Part shown: piece after piece, positions 24,548-32,198 of the stretch | Layout: each line of letters begins with the position of its first letter | Position numbering within the stretch: the first letter of the stretch is position 1 | NCBI GenBank assembly: GCA_903912445.1 | Contig: CAIWHP010000105.1 | Coordinates: forward strand, 1-50,607 | Direction of reading: 5' to 3' | DNA: 50,607 nucleotides | Origin: an uncultured Lentisphaerota bacterium | GTDB lineage: Bacteria; Verrucomicrobiota; Kiritimatiellia; CAIQIC01 | Made by a program: the position numbers and the translations under genes | Notes under the pieces: generated by a model | What the model was told of the DNA's origin: nothing | The model's database searches: none | What the model saw: the letters and a program-made list of their open reading frames with translations, nothing else

Positions 24548-25864
24548 TTAGAAGGCGAAGGTGTAGGACGCGGCCAGAATTTGCGAGGCGATGTCATAGG
24601 TGCCGTTGTAGGGCGGCACCGGCTGCGCCGTGGTGGTGCGCTTGTGGAAGAAGCTGTAGAGGAACGCGAAATCCAGCGCGTGCGCGCCGTGCTGGTAGCC
24701 GAGGCCCACGCTGACCACGCTGCGGTCGTCGTCGGGCAGCGTCGGCGCGAGCGTCGTGTCGGGGACCGGGCTCTGGATGAACTGATAGCCTGCGCGCAGC
24801 GCCCAGTCCGGGCAGCACTGATATTCCGCGCTGATGCCCGCCGTCCAGGCGTCCTTCCAGTCCTGCGGGATGGTGGCCGGCGCCGTCGGCGGCGTCGGGT
24901 CGCCCGCGGGGTGCAGCAAGGGATTATCGCCGGCGGCGTCCAGCGCGAGGCTGTCGTAGCGGCTGAACTCGATCCATTCCACATCGGCTTCCACCTTCAG
25001 CTTGTCGGCCGGCTGGCAGCTGTACCCCAAGCCGATGGTGGAGGGGAAGGTGATGGAGGTGCTGAAGTCCGCGCGCGGCAGCACGAGCCGCTGCATCAAG
25101 GCCGGGATGTTGTCCACCTGGAAGTGGCCGTCGTAGTTGACCTTGACCGGCGAGCGGTAGGTCAGCGCGAGCCGCTGGCCGTCGGTGACCAGCCACGTCA
25201 GGGCCGCGTTGCCGCCGAGGCCCACGCCGCTGCCGGTGAGCTTTTCGAGGCCGTCCGGCGCGCCTGGCCCGGCGAGCTGCGACCAGGGCAGGAACTGCCG
25301 GATTTCGATGTCGGAGACGTAGACGTCCGCGCCGAGGCCCACGCAGAGGCGGTCGCCGAGCTTGGCCGACAGCGCGGGGTTGATGTTGAACACGCGCAGT
25401 TCGGCGAAGGTGGGCGCCGTGTAGCGGAACTGTCCCTCCTTGCTCCAGACGGTGGACTGTCCGAAGGGCACATCCACGCCGAGGCCGAGCGCCAGGTTTT
25501 TGTTCAGCGGCATGGACGCAAACGCGTACGGGAGCAGTTTCCAGGGATCTTCGGTCGTATCGGTCACGCCGGAAAGCGCCGACGTGAATTTGACCTTGGA
25601 ATGGATGACATTTGCGCCCACCTGCACCTGGGCCGAGGGCAGCAGCACAAGGTTCGCCGGGTTGCGCGCCACGGTGGAGGCGTCGTCATCCTGCGCGATG
25701 TTGATGGCGGCCCGGCCGAGCGTCGCGCCGCCCTCCGGCGGGTTGCGGAAACCCTCCGCGCGGGCCGGCCACAGGCCCAGGCCCAGCAGGGCCGCGAGGG
25801 CCGCGAGGGCCGCACCCGCACGACAGCAACGCACAACACAGCCGGCCAGCTCTTCTGTTCTCAT
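24548..25864 (-). CDS. OmpP1/FadL-family outer membrane transporter
   Basis: A 438-residue protein with an N-terminal signal (hydrophobic AALAALAALLGLGL, cleavage near ARA-EG). The mature part begins GFRNPPEGGATLGRA and continues with DDDASTVARNPANLVLLPS. That is the FadL/TodX hatch-and-strand signature ('G.....A..G.A..A...D.......NPA'). Alternating beta-strand segments fill the rest, and the last residues are AASYTFAF with a terminal Phe, as required for BAM insertion. The family imports long-chain fatty acids or aromatic hydrocarbons. AAGGGG 5 nt before the ATG supports the start. It is followed after 17 bp by the histidine-kinase gene and then the FAD oxidase, which suggests import of that oxidase's substrate. 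Confidence 0.88.
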   Translation of the reverse strand: MRTEELAGCVVRCCRAGAALAALAALLGLGLWPARAEGFRNPPEGGATLGRAAINIAQDDDASTVARNPANLVLLPSAQVQVGANVIHSKVKFTSALSGVTDTTEDPWKLLPYAFASMPLNKNLALGLGVDVPFGQSTVWSKEGQFRYTAPTFAELRVFNINPALSAKLGDRLCVGLGADVYVSDIEIRQFLPWSQLAGPGAPDGLEKLTGSGVGLGGNAALTWLVTDGQRLALTYRSPVKVNYDGHFQVDNIPALMQRLVLPRADFSTSITFPSTIGLGYSCQPADKLKVEADVEWIEFSRYDSLALDAAGDNPLLHPAGDPTPPTAPATIPQDWKDAWTAGISAEYQCCPDWALRAGYQFIQSPVPDTTLAPTLPDDDRSVVSVGLGYQHGAHALDFAFLYSFFHKRTTTAQPVPPYNGTYDIASQILAASYTFAF

Positions 25865-25992
25865 GGTGCCCCTTATCTTTTGCTGTTTTATTCCCGGTCG
25901 TGGACCCTGCCGCCCGCACCCGGGTCCGCCGCGGAACGTAATGCCAACGCCACAAAATTTGCGCCGCCGCCGCGGCAGAGTCAACGCTCTTT

Positions 25993-27084
25993 TTATTTTA
26001 TCCCGATGATCACGCCGTGGTCGCGGACCAAGGCCTTCCGCAGGACGCGCGTGCAGCCGGCGGCGCGCAGCCAGGCCTCGTACTCGTTCCACGTGTAGAG
26101 CATGCCGACGCCGGTGGCCAGGGTGAGGAAGTAGGGCGAGCCCATCGCCGCGCTCAGCGGGCCATCCTCGGCGTCGTGCTGCATCTGGTTGAAGATGATC
26201 ACGGCGCCGCCGGGCGCGAGCGCGCGGCAGGCCTTCTGCAGCAGCGCGCGGTTCTGCTCCGGCGACCAGATGGTCAGAAAGTGGCAGAACAGGATGCCAT
26301 CCACGCCCGCCGGGAACTCGTCGGCAAAGCAGTTGCCCTCCGCCGCGCCGAGCCGGTCGCCCAGGCCCGCGGCGCGGATTTTTTCGCGCGCGATGGCGCA
26401 GACCGACGGGAAGTCGAACACGTCCGCCTTGAGCTGCGGGTGCTGCTGCGCGAGCCGGATGATGTTGGTCGCGTTGCCGCCACCGACATCTACGATGTGG
26501 TGGAACTGGTTGAAGTCCACCGCCTCGGCGAGCAGATGGTTCGACAGCCGCGAGATCGCCTCCATCGCGTCCTGAAAGATTTTTTCCAGCGCCGGGTTGT
26601 GCGCGAGCCGCTGGTAGAGCGTCGGCTCGTCGCCCGGGAATTCCGCCAGCCCGGTGTTGCGGTTGGCGAGCAGGGCCTCGTGGAAATGGCCCAGCGCGCG
26701 GTAGTTGATGAAGTGCTGCCAGAGGACGACGTCGGCGACATTCCGCGGCCGGTCGCGGTTGAAGAGCTCGTCGGCCAGCGGCGTGGCGGCATAGGCCGCG
26801 CCGCGCCGGCGCAGCAGCTCGCAGGTGACGAGGCCGAGCAACAGGATGCGCGCGGGCTGCTCGGCGAGCTGCAGGGCCTCGCCGATTTGCGCCCGGGTCA
26901 GCGGGCCGCGCCGGCCGAGCAGCGTGAAGAGGTCCAGCTGGACCGCGGCGCTCAGGGTCTGGAAATAGATGTGGCCGCTGATCAGGTGATACATGTGCGC
27001 CAGCGGCCGGCGCAGCACCGTGCGCTCCAGCAGCCGCTGCCACGCGAGCCCCCACGAGCGCCGAAACAGACCCTGCTCCTTCAT
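25993..27084 (-). CDS. Class I SAM-dependent O-methyltransferase (COMT/CrtF-like)
   Basis: A 363-residue protein. An N-terminal dimerisation/winged-helix domain (SAAVQLDLFTLLGRRGPLTRAQIGE) precedes a Rossmann methyltransferase domain. Motif I is HIVDVGGGNATNIIRLAQQ, followed by ADVFDFPSV, DGILFCHFLTIW and a late PGGAVIIFNQ. This is the architecture of plant caffeate O-methyltransferases, bacterial hydroxyneurosporene methyltransferase and polyketide O-methyltransferases. The substrate is unknown; a phenolic is plausible given the neighbouring FAD oxidase. GGGAG 7 nt upstream supports the ATG. A 128-bp gap separates it from the FadL-like gene, so co-transcription is possible but not certain. 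Confidence 0.85.
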   Translation of the reverse strand: MKEQGLFRRSWGLAWQRLLERTVLRRPLAHMYHLISGHIYFQTLSAAVQLDLFTLLGRRGPLTRAQIGEALQLAEQPARILLLGLVTCELLRRRGAAYAATPLADELFNRDRPRNVADVVLWQHFINYRALGHFHEALLANRNTGLAEFPGDEPTLYQRLAHNPALEKIFQDAMEAISRLSNHLLAEAVDFNQFHHIVDVGGGNATNIIRLAQQHPQLKADVFDFPSVCAIAREKIRAAGLGDRLGAAEGNCFADEFPAGVDGILFCHFLTIWSPEQNRALLQKACRALAPGGAVIIFNQMQHDAEDGPLSAAMGSPYFLTLATGVGMLYTWNEYEAWLRAAGCTRVLRKALVRDHGVIIGIK

Positions 27085-27128
27085 GCCGGTTCTCCCGTTG
27101 TCCCGCCCGCCACGGGCGTGAGGCCGGC

Positions 27129-27157
27129 ACTGTAGGCCATGCGCCGCGCGGCGTAAA
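27129..27157 (-). promoter_or_regulatory. Candidate promoter for the O-methyltransferase gene
   Basis: On the minus strand, TTTACG, a 17-bp spacer and TACAGT lie about 44 nt before the methyltransferase ATG. Spacing is optimal and the -10 is a 4/6 match. Confidence 0.45.
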
Positions 27158-27177
27158 TTAATTTCGTGTCCCGCGGC

Positions 27178-27206
27178 TTGCGCGCCGCCGCCGAATGCCC
27201 TAGGAT
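27178..27206 (+). promoter_or_regulatory. Candidate promoter for the GT2-UbiA operon, predicted leaderless
   Basis: TTGCGC, a 17-bp spacer and TAGGAT end 6 nt before the ATG of the glycosyltransferase gene. A start site 7 nt after the -10 would coincide with the A of the start codon. No Shine-Dalgarno exists in that space. Confidence 0.5.
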
Positions 27207-27212
27207 TCGCGT

Positions 27213-27980
27213 ATGAATCCGGCCATTGTCGTCATACCTACGTACAACGAGAAGGACAACGTGCAGCCGCTTGTGCAGGCCATCGCGCGCGCCTGCCCGC
27301 AGGCCGACGTGCTGTTCGTGGATGATAATTCGCCCGACGGCACCGGGGCGCTGATCGACGGGATGGTCGCGACCGACCCGCGCGTGCATGTCCTGCACCG
27401 CCCGAGCAAGCAGGGCCTCGGCCGCGCCTACGTGGCGGGCTTCCAGTGGGCGCTGGCCGCCGGCTATCAGTTCCTCTGCGAGATGGACGCCGATTTTTCC
27501 CACGACCCCAACGATCTGCCGCGCCTGCTGGCGGCCGCGCAGACCGCCGACCTCGCGCTCGGCTCGCGCTATATCGGCGGCGTGCGTGTCATCAACTGGC
27601 CGATGGACCGGCTGCTCCTGAGCAAGGGCGCGGCGCTCTACACGCAGGTCATCACCGGCCTGCCGGTCATGGACCCGACCGGCGGCTTCAAATGTTTCCG
27701 GCGCGCGGTGCTGGAGACCATCGACCTCGCCGCGATCCGTTCCAACGGCTATTCCTTCCAGATCGAGATGAACCACACCGCGTGGCAGCTCGGGTTCCGG
27801 CTCACCGAGGTGCCGATCACCTTTGTCGAACGCCGGGCCGGCGCCTCGAAGATGAACAAGAAGATCGTCAGCGAGGCGCGCTGGATGGTCTGGAAGCTGC
27901 TCTTCCGCGCCGGCTGCCGGCGCCATGCGCGCGGCGGACCGCACCCGCGCAGCATCGCCGCCGCCGGGAGCGCCGCATGA
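27213..27980 (+). CDS. Polyprenyl-phosphate mannosyltransferase-like GT2
   Basis: A 255-residue GT-A enzyme. IVVIPTYNEKDNVQPLV, LFVDDNSPDGTG, QGLGRAYVAGFQWAL, the metal-binding EMDADFSHDP and the DPTGGFKCFRR acceptor-loop motif define the dolichol/polyprenol-phosphate mannose synthase (DPM1/Ppm1) group. ITFVERRAGASKMNKKI is also typical. No C-terminal membrane domain is present, so it is a soluble or peripheral form. It transfers a hexose, probably mannose, from a nucleotide sugar to polyprenyl phosphate at the inner membrane. The stop overlaps the next gene as ATGA, so it is translationally coupled to a polyprenyl-phosphate-modifying UbiA enzyme, which strengthens a lipid-linked-sugar role. 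Confidence 0.88.
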   Translation: MNPAIVVIPTYNEKDNVQPLVQAIARACPQADVLFVDDNSPDGTGALIDGMVATDPRVHVLHRPSKQGLGRAYVAGFQWALAAGYQFLCEMDADFSHDPNDLPRLLAAAQTADLALGSRYIGGVRVINWPMDRLLLSKGAALYTQVITGLPVMDPTGGFKCFRRAVLETIDLAAIRSNGYSFQIEMNHTAWQLGFRLTEVPITFVERRAGASKMNKKIVSEARWMVWKLLFRAGCRRHARGGPHPRSIAAAGSAA

Positions 27981-28891
27981 GTGCCGCGCGGCTGCCGGCT
28001 TGGCTGCGCGCCCTGCGCCCCAACCAGTGGACCAAGAACCTGATCGTCTTTGCCGCCTTCGTGTTTGCCTTTGGCGACCGGCAGCAGCACGAGGACTGGC
28101 ACCTTTTCTTCGCTTCGCTGCAGGCCGCCTGCGCGTTCTGCCTGCTCTCCAGCGGCATCTATCTGGTCAACGACCTCCGCGATGTGGCGCTGGACCGGCG
28201 GCACCCCACCAAGCGTTTCCGGCCGATAGCCGCCGGCGAACTTTCCCGCACCGCCGCGCTGGGCCTCGCCGCCGTCCTGCTCGTGGCCGGCCTCGCGTGG
28301 AGCGCGCTGGTGGCCCGCCAGCTGCTGTACGTCACCGGCGCCTATGTGCTGATCCAGCTGGCCTACACGCTCGGCCTCAAGCGCGTCGCGCTGCTCGACG
28401 TGTTCGTGATCGCCACCGGCTTCGTGTTGCGCGCGCTCGCCGGCGGCGCGGCTGTGCACGTCCGGATCTCGCCCTGGTTGCTGCTCTGCACGATGCTGCT
28501 CGCGCTGTTCCTCGCGCTCTGCAAGCGCCGTCACGAAAAGATCATGCTCGGCCGCGCCGAGGAGACCGACCCGGTCACGCGGCACAGCCTGGCACAGTAC
28601 GACGAGCGCCTGCTCGACCAGCTCATCGCCACCATCAGCGGCGCCACCCTCGTCTGCTACGCGCTCTATACCCTCTGGCCCGACACGGTCCACAAATTTG
28701 GCACCGAGCGGCTCGTCTTCACCGTCCCGTTCGTCATCTTCGGCATCTTCCGCTACCTCGACCTCGTTTACCGCCACGAGCGCGGCGACCGGCCCGAGCA
28801 CATCCTGATCAGCGACTGGCCGCTGCTGCTGGACATCGCGCTCTACGGCGTGACGGTGTTCGCGCTGCTCTATTTTGCCCGCGTGGCGTGA
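27977..28891 (+). CDS. UbiA-family prenyltransferase, decaprenyl-phosphate phosphoribosyltransferase-like
   Basis: A 304-residue integral membrane protein with about eight to nine hydrophobic segments. The first conserved site is YLVNDLRDVALDRRHPTKRF followed by RPIA. The HPTKRFRPIA form is the hallmark of the decaprenylphosphate phosphoribosyltransferase (Rv3806c) branch and differs from typical ubiquinone or haem UbiA sites. The opening LRPNQWTKNLIVFA also fits that branch, and the later region DRPEHILISD is another of its features. The enzyme would move 5-phosphoribose from PRPP to polyprenyl phosphate. In mycobacteria this leads to decaprenylphosphoryl arabinose. No epimerase genes (dprE1/dprE2) are in the window. 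Translation is coupled to the preceding GT2 through an ATGA overlap. Confidence 0.82.
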   Translation: MSAARLPAWLRALRPNQWTKNLIVFAAFVFAFGDRQQHEDWHLFFASLQAACAFCLLSSGIYLVNDLRDVALDRRHPTKRFRPIAAGELSRTAALGLAAVLLVAGLAWSALVARQLLYVTGAYVLIQLAYTLGLKRVALLDVFVIATGFVLRALAGGAAVHVRISPWLLLCTMLLALFLALCKRRHEKIMLGRAEETDPVTRHSLAQYDERLLDQLIATISGATLVCYALYTLWPDTVHKFGTERLVFTVPFVIFGIFRYLDLVYRHERGDRPEHILISDWPLLLDIALYGVTVFALLYFARVA

Positions 28892-29070
28892 GCCGGGCGC
28901 GGCGCGCCCCGCTTCGACCCTGGCGCCGCTACAGCCTGCCCCGCAGCCGGATGCAACGGCCCTGCCACCCCGCGCCCTGTTCCTTGTAACCGCCGGTGGG
29001 TCCCCGGCGACTTTGATGGTAAGCACGGCGGCTCGCACACGGGCGGCCGGAAAAGAGAAAGGGACCGACC

Positions 29071-29514
29071 ATGAAAAGCATTTCGACAGCAGTAGCGGTG
29101 GTGACGATCGCGGCGCTGGCGGTGGGTTTGACGGGGTGCGCCAGTCCTGCGTATCAAGCGCGGCAAGCGGAAGCGAACAACACCGTCCTGGGCGCGGCGC
29201 TCGGGGGCGTGCTTGGGGGCGTGCTCGGCCACAACGTGGGCGACGGGCAGAACCGGGCGCTCGGCGCGGTGCTCGGCACGGCGCTCGGCGGCTGGGCCGG
29301 CAACCAGTATGGCCAGGGCCAGGACGCGGTGCGCAACCGCATCGCGGCGCTCGAACAGGCGCAGAGCACCGTCACCGTGATGGTGCACAACACGAACGGC
29401 AGCTACACGCCCATCGTGCTGCGCCGCTACGGCAACGAGTTCATCGGCCCGCGCGGCGAGTATTACACCGCGCTGCCGGGCGATGCCCAGCTGCGGCCGA
29501 TCTACGGTTTCTGA
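29071..29514 (+). CDS. Glycine-zipper lipoprotein
   Basis: A 147-residue protein. A lipoprotein signal (MKSISTAVAVVTIAALAVGL, lipobox LTGC) is followed by a glycine-zipper segment (VLGAALGGVLGGVLGHNVG and ALGAVLGTALGGWAGNQYG) with GxxxG spacing. A small C-terminal beta domain ends LRPIYGF. The layout matches SlyB/Rick-17kDa-like envelope lipoproteins, which insert the zipper in the outer membrane. A purine-rich AAAGGGA precedes the ATG. The next small envelope protein begins about 30 bp downstream on the same strand. No enzymatic function is expected. Confidence 0.8.
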   Translation: MKSISTAVAVVTIAALAVGLTGCASPAYQARQAEANNTVLGAALGGVLGGVLGHNVGDGQNRALGAVLGTALGGWAGNQYGQGQDAVRNRIAALEQAQSTVTVMVHNTNGSYTPIVLRRYGNEFIGPRGEYYTALPGDAQLRPIYGF

Positions 29515-29547
29515 AAGTGGCGCAACCGCGCTGAAAGGAGAATGATC

Positions 29548-29919
29548 ATGAAAACGCTGAGCCTGGTGCTGGTGAGTGTGTTGGCTGGTGGCGCGAGTGC
29601 TTTCGCTTACAGCCCGCACGGCGGGTCTGCGCCGCGCTGCGGCGCGCCGGTGGTGAGCGTCGGTTGCTACCCCGTGCACCGTGCGGTCTATGCGGCCCCT
29701 GTCGTGTATGCCGCGCCGGTGGTCTACACGTCGCCGCGGGTGGTCTATCTGCAGCCCGCGCCGGTCGTCTACGCGCAGCCGGTGGTTTGTCGCGCGCCGG
29801 TGGTCTATGCGCGGCCGGCGTATGGCGTGCCGCCGGTGGTGCAGGTGTTTGCGGGGCTGCCGCTGCTGTTCGGCGGCCATCACGGCGGGCGGGGTCACGG
29901 CGGCGGCCATCATCGGTGA
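29548..29919 (+). CDS. Secreted low-complexity protein with APVVYA repeats
   Basis: A protein of about 123 residues. A signal peptide (MKTLSLVLVSVLAGGASAFA) is followed by a small Cys-containing segment, then about seven imperfect repeats of the type APVVYA(A/Q/R)P. The C-terminus is Gly/His-rich (GGHHGGRGHGGGHHR), a possible metal-binding tail. AAAGGAG at 29534-29540 is correctly spaced for the ATG at 29548; the in-frame ATG at 29542 would be only one base from it. I recognise no named family; similar Tyr/Val/Pro repeat proteins occur as envelope or matrix proteins. It is likely co-transcribed with the preceding glycine-zipper lipoprotein and followed by a strong hairpin. Confidence 0.65.
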   Translation: MKTLSLVLVSVLAGGASAFAYSPHGGSAPRCGAPVVSVGCYPVHRAVYAAPVVYAAPVVYTSPRVVYLQPAPVVYAQPVVCRAPVVYARPAYGVPPVVQVFAGLPLLFGGHHGGRGHGGGHHR

Positions 29920-29937
29920 ACGCAGCCGCTGCTACCG

Positions 29938-29968
29938 GACGCCGTTTCCCGGTCCGGGGAACGGCGTC
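29938..29968. terminator. Strong hairpin, probable terminator
   Basis: A 13-bp stem (GACGCCGTTTCCC with one G-T wobble) closes a 5-base loop, 19 bp after the stop of the APVVY protein. The following palindrome begins with a T-run (CCGTTTTT), so the pair could act as a Rho-independent terminator for the upstream genes. Confidence 0.6.
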
Positions 29969-29971
29969 CGG

Positions 29972-30012
29972 CCGTTTTTCCAAGCCTTGGAAAAACGGTC
30001 CAAGGGTTGGAG
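29972..30012. repeat. TTTCCAA-type palindrome (longest arms) with degenerate neighbour
   Basis: Positions 29972-29998 form a perfect palindrome with 12-bp arms around a 3-base centre; the arm is CCGTTTTTCCAA. A decayed copy, TCCAAGGGTTGGA, begins at 29999, about 20 bp after the first core. The pair precedes the efflux operon. Confidence 0.8.
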
Positions 30013-30089
30013 CGTTAGCATCGGGGATTGATTTTGAAGGGTGCGCTGTCATCATGCGCGGGAACTTTTAACGTGACGGGAGCGATGCG

Positions 30090-31490
30090 ATGAAATTGGG
30101 TCTGAAAATGCTGGTGGCGCTTTTGGTGGTGGCGGTCCTGGGCGGCGGCGCAGGCGCATGGTGGTGGTCCGGCCGGGGCCAGGCGGCCGCCGGACAGTTC
30201 AGCACCGTGCCGGCGAAGAAGGGCGAGGTGGCCGCCCTTATCAGCGCGACGGGCACGATCGAGCCGGAGGAGGTCGTGGATGTCGGCGCGCAGGTGGCGG
30301 GGCAGATCATCCGGTTCGGCAAGGACAAGGACGGGAAGCCGATCGACTATGGCTCGCAGATCGAGGCCGACATGGTCCTCGCCCAGATTGACGATTCGCT
30401 CTACACCGCCGACGCCGCGACGGCGGCGGCCCAGCAGCAGCAGGCGCGGGCGCAGCTCGCCAGCGCTGAGGCCGGCCTCGAACAGAGCCGGGCCCGGTTC
30501 CGCCAGGCGGAGCGCGACTGGCAGCGCGCCCAGAAGCTGGGACCCTCCGACGCGCTCGCGCAGAGTGTGTTCGATGCCTACCAGGGCACGTATGAAGCGG
30601 CGCAGGCCGACCTGGACGTCGCCGCCGCCGCGATCCTGCTGGCGCGGGGTGCGATTGCGCAAACCGAGGCCGCCGTGCTGCGCACCAAGCGCAACCTTGG
30701 TTACTGCGTCATCAAGTCGCCGGTGAAGGGCGTGATCATTGACCGGCGCGTGAACATCGGCCAGACGGTCGTCGCGAGCTTGAACGCGCCGAGCCTGTTC
30801 CTCATCGCCAAGGACCTCACGCGCATCCAGGTCTGGATCGCGGTCAACGAGGCCGACATCGGCAGCATCAAGCCCGGCCAGCCGGTGATGTTCACGGTGG
30901 ATGCCTTCCCGAATGAAGTCTTCAAGGGCGAAGTCGGCAAGGTGCGGCTGAATGCCACGATGACGCAGAACGTCGTCACCTACACGGTCGAGGTCGTCGC
31001 GAACAACCCCGACGGCAAGCTGCTGCCCTATCTGACGGCGAATGCGAAGTTCCTCGTGGATAAACACGAAAATGTTTTGACGGTGCCGAACGCAGCGCTG
31101 CGCTGGGTGCCGTTGCCCGCGCAGATCGCACCGGACGCACGCGAAGCCGCAGCGGACGGTCGCAAAGGGCGCAGCGGCGGCGGCAAACCGCCCGAGGCCG
31201 GCGGCGACTCCGGCCGCCCGGCGCTGGCGCGCGGCACGGTGTGGGTGCAGGACGGCGCCTATGTGCGCCCCATCCGCCTGCGCACCGGCTTGAGCGATGG
31301 CGCGGTGACGGAAGTGGTGAGCGACAAGCTGGCCGAGGGCACCGAGGTGATCGTCGCCACGGTGCGGCTGGACCGCACGGGCGGCAGCGCGCGCGGTGGC
31401 GGTACGGCCGGCGCGGGCGGCACGGGCAGCGGCAGCGAGACGCCCACCAATCCCTTCGTGCCGCAGATGCCTTTCGGCCGGCGACACTAA
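30090..31490 (+). CDS. MacA-like periplasmic adaptor (HlyD/RND MFP family)
   Basis: A 466-residue membrane-fusion protein. An N-terminal membrane anchor (LKMLVALLVVAVLGGGAGAWWW) precedes a barrel-sandwich half (AALISATGTIEPEEVVDVGA), a coiled-coil hairpin of about residues 110-190 rich in Ala/Gln/Arg, and the second half with KSPVKGVIIDRRVNIGQTV. Beta-barrel and membrane-proximal domains follow. A Gly/Pro-rich insert near 345-375 and a Gly/Ser-rich C-terminus are variable features. In MacAB-TolC systems the adaptor links the ABC permease to the outer-membrane channel. GGGAG 8 nt before the ATG is a good ribosome-binding site. The ATPase gene begins 9 bp after the stop, then the permease and a TolC-like protein, giving a complete gene set. 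Confidence 0.9.
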   Translation: MKLGLKMLVALLVVAVLGGGAGAWWWSGRGQAAAGQFSTVPAKKGEVAALISATGTIEPEEVVDVGAQVAGQIIRFGKDKDGKPIDYGSQIEADMVLAQIDDSLYTADAATAAAQQQQARAQLASAEAGLEQSRARFRQAERDWQRAQKLGPSDALAQSVFDAYQGTYEAAQADLDVAAAAILLARGAIAQTEAAVLRTKRNLGYCVIKSPVKGVIIDRRVNIGQTVVASLNAPSLFLIAKDLTRIQVWIAVNEADIGSIKPGQPVMFTVDAFPNEVFKGEVGKVRLNATMTQNVVTYTVEVVANNPDGKLLPYLTANAKFLVDKHENVLTVPNAALRWVPLPAQIAPDAREAAADGRKGRSGGGKPPEAGGDSGRPALARGTVWVQDGAYVRPIRLRTGLSDGAVTEVVSDKLAEGTEVIVATVRLDRTGGSARGGGTAGAGGTGSGSETPTNPFVPQMPFGRRH

Positions 31491-31499
31491 AGCGACGCC

Positions 31500-32198
31500 A
31501 TGCACCTGATCGAACTCCAGGACATTTTCAAGACCTACCACCTCGGCGAGCTGGATGTGCCGGTGCTCAAGGGCATCACGTTGAACGTGGCCCAGGGCGA
31601 GCTGGTCGCGCTGATGGGCGCCTCCGGTTCCGGCAAGAGCACGCTGATGAACATTCTCGGCTGCCTCGACCACGCCTCGTCGGGCAAGTACTGGCTCGAT
31701 GGCGAGGAGGTGTCGCGGCTTTCGCCGGATGGCCGGGCGCTCGTGCGGAACCGCAAGATCGGGTTTGTGTTCCAGGGCTTCAATCTGCTGCCGCGCACGA
31801 GCGCGCTGGATAACGTGGTCATGCCGCTCAACTATGCCCACGAAAACCTGACCGAGCGTGCGAGCCGGCAGCGCGCGACGGAGCTGCTCGAGCGCGTCGG
31901 GCTGGGCGACCGGATGCACCACGAGCCGTCGCAGCTCTCCGGCGGCCAGCAGCAGCGCGTGGCGATTGCGCGCGCGCTGGTCAACCGGCCGCGGCTGCTG
32001 TTTGCCGACGAGCCGACCGGCAACCTCGACTCGAAGACGAGCAAGGAAATTTTGGAAATGTTCCAGCGCCTCAACCGGGAGTAAGGCCTCACGATCATTC
32101 TCGTCACGCACGATGGCGGCATCGCGCACTACGCGCGGCGCACCGTGCGCATCAGCGATGGCCTCATCGTGGATGGCGCCGCGGGGGGCGCAGCGTGA
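31500..32198 (+). pseudogene. MacB/LolD-type ABC ATPase interrupted by one in-frame stop
   Basis: The first 194 residues are a normal ATPase: Walker A MGASGSGKST (about 39-48), signature [15 protein letters not shown] (146-160) and Walker [14 protein letters not shown] (166-178). Codon 195 is TAA (32082-32084). The same frame then continues [20 protein letters not shown] to a TGA at 32196, and that stop overlaps the permease start as GTGA. Homologues read '[11 protein letters not shown]', so the TAA replaces a residue such as Gln (CAA) by a single base change. The truncated product lacks the H-loop His in VTHD, which is needed for ATP hydrolysis. The pump is therefore predicted inactive unless the stop is read through or is a sequence error. 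Confidence 0.85.
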
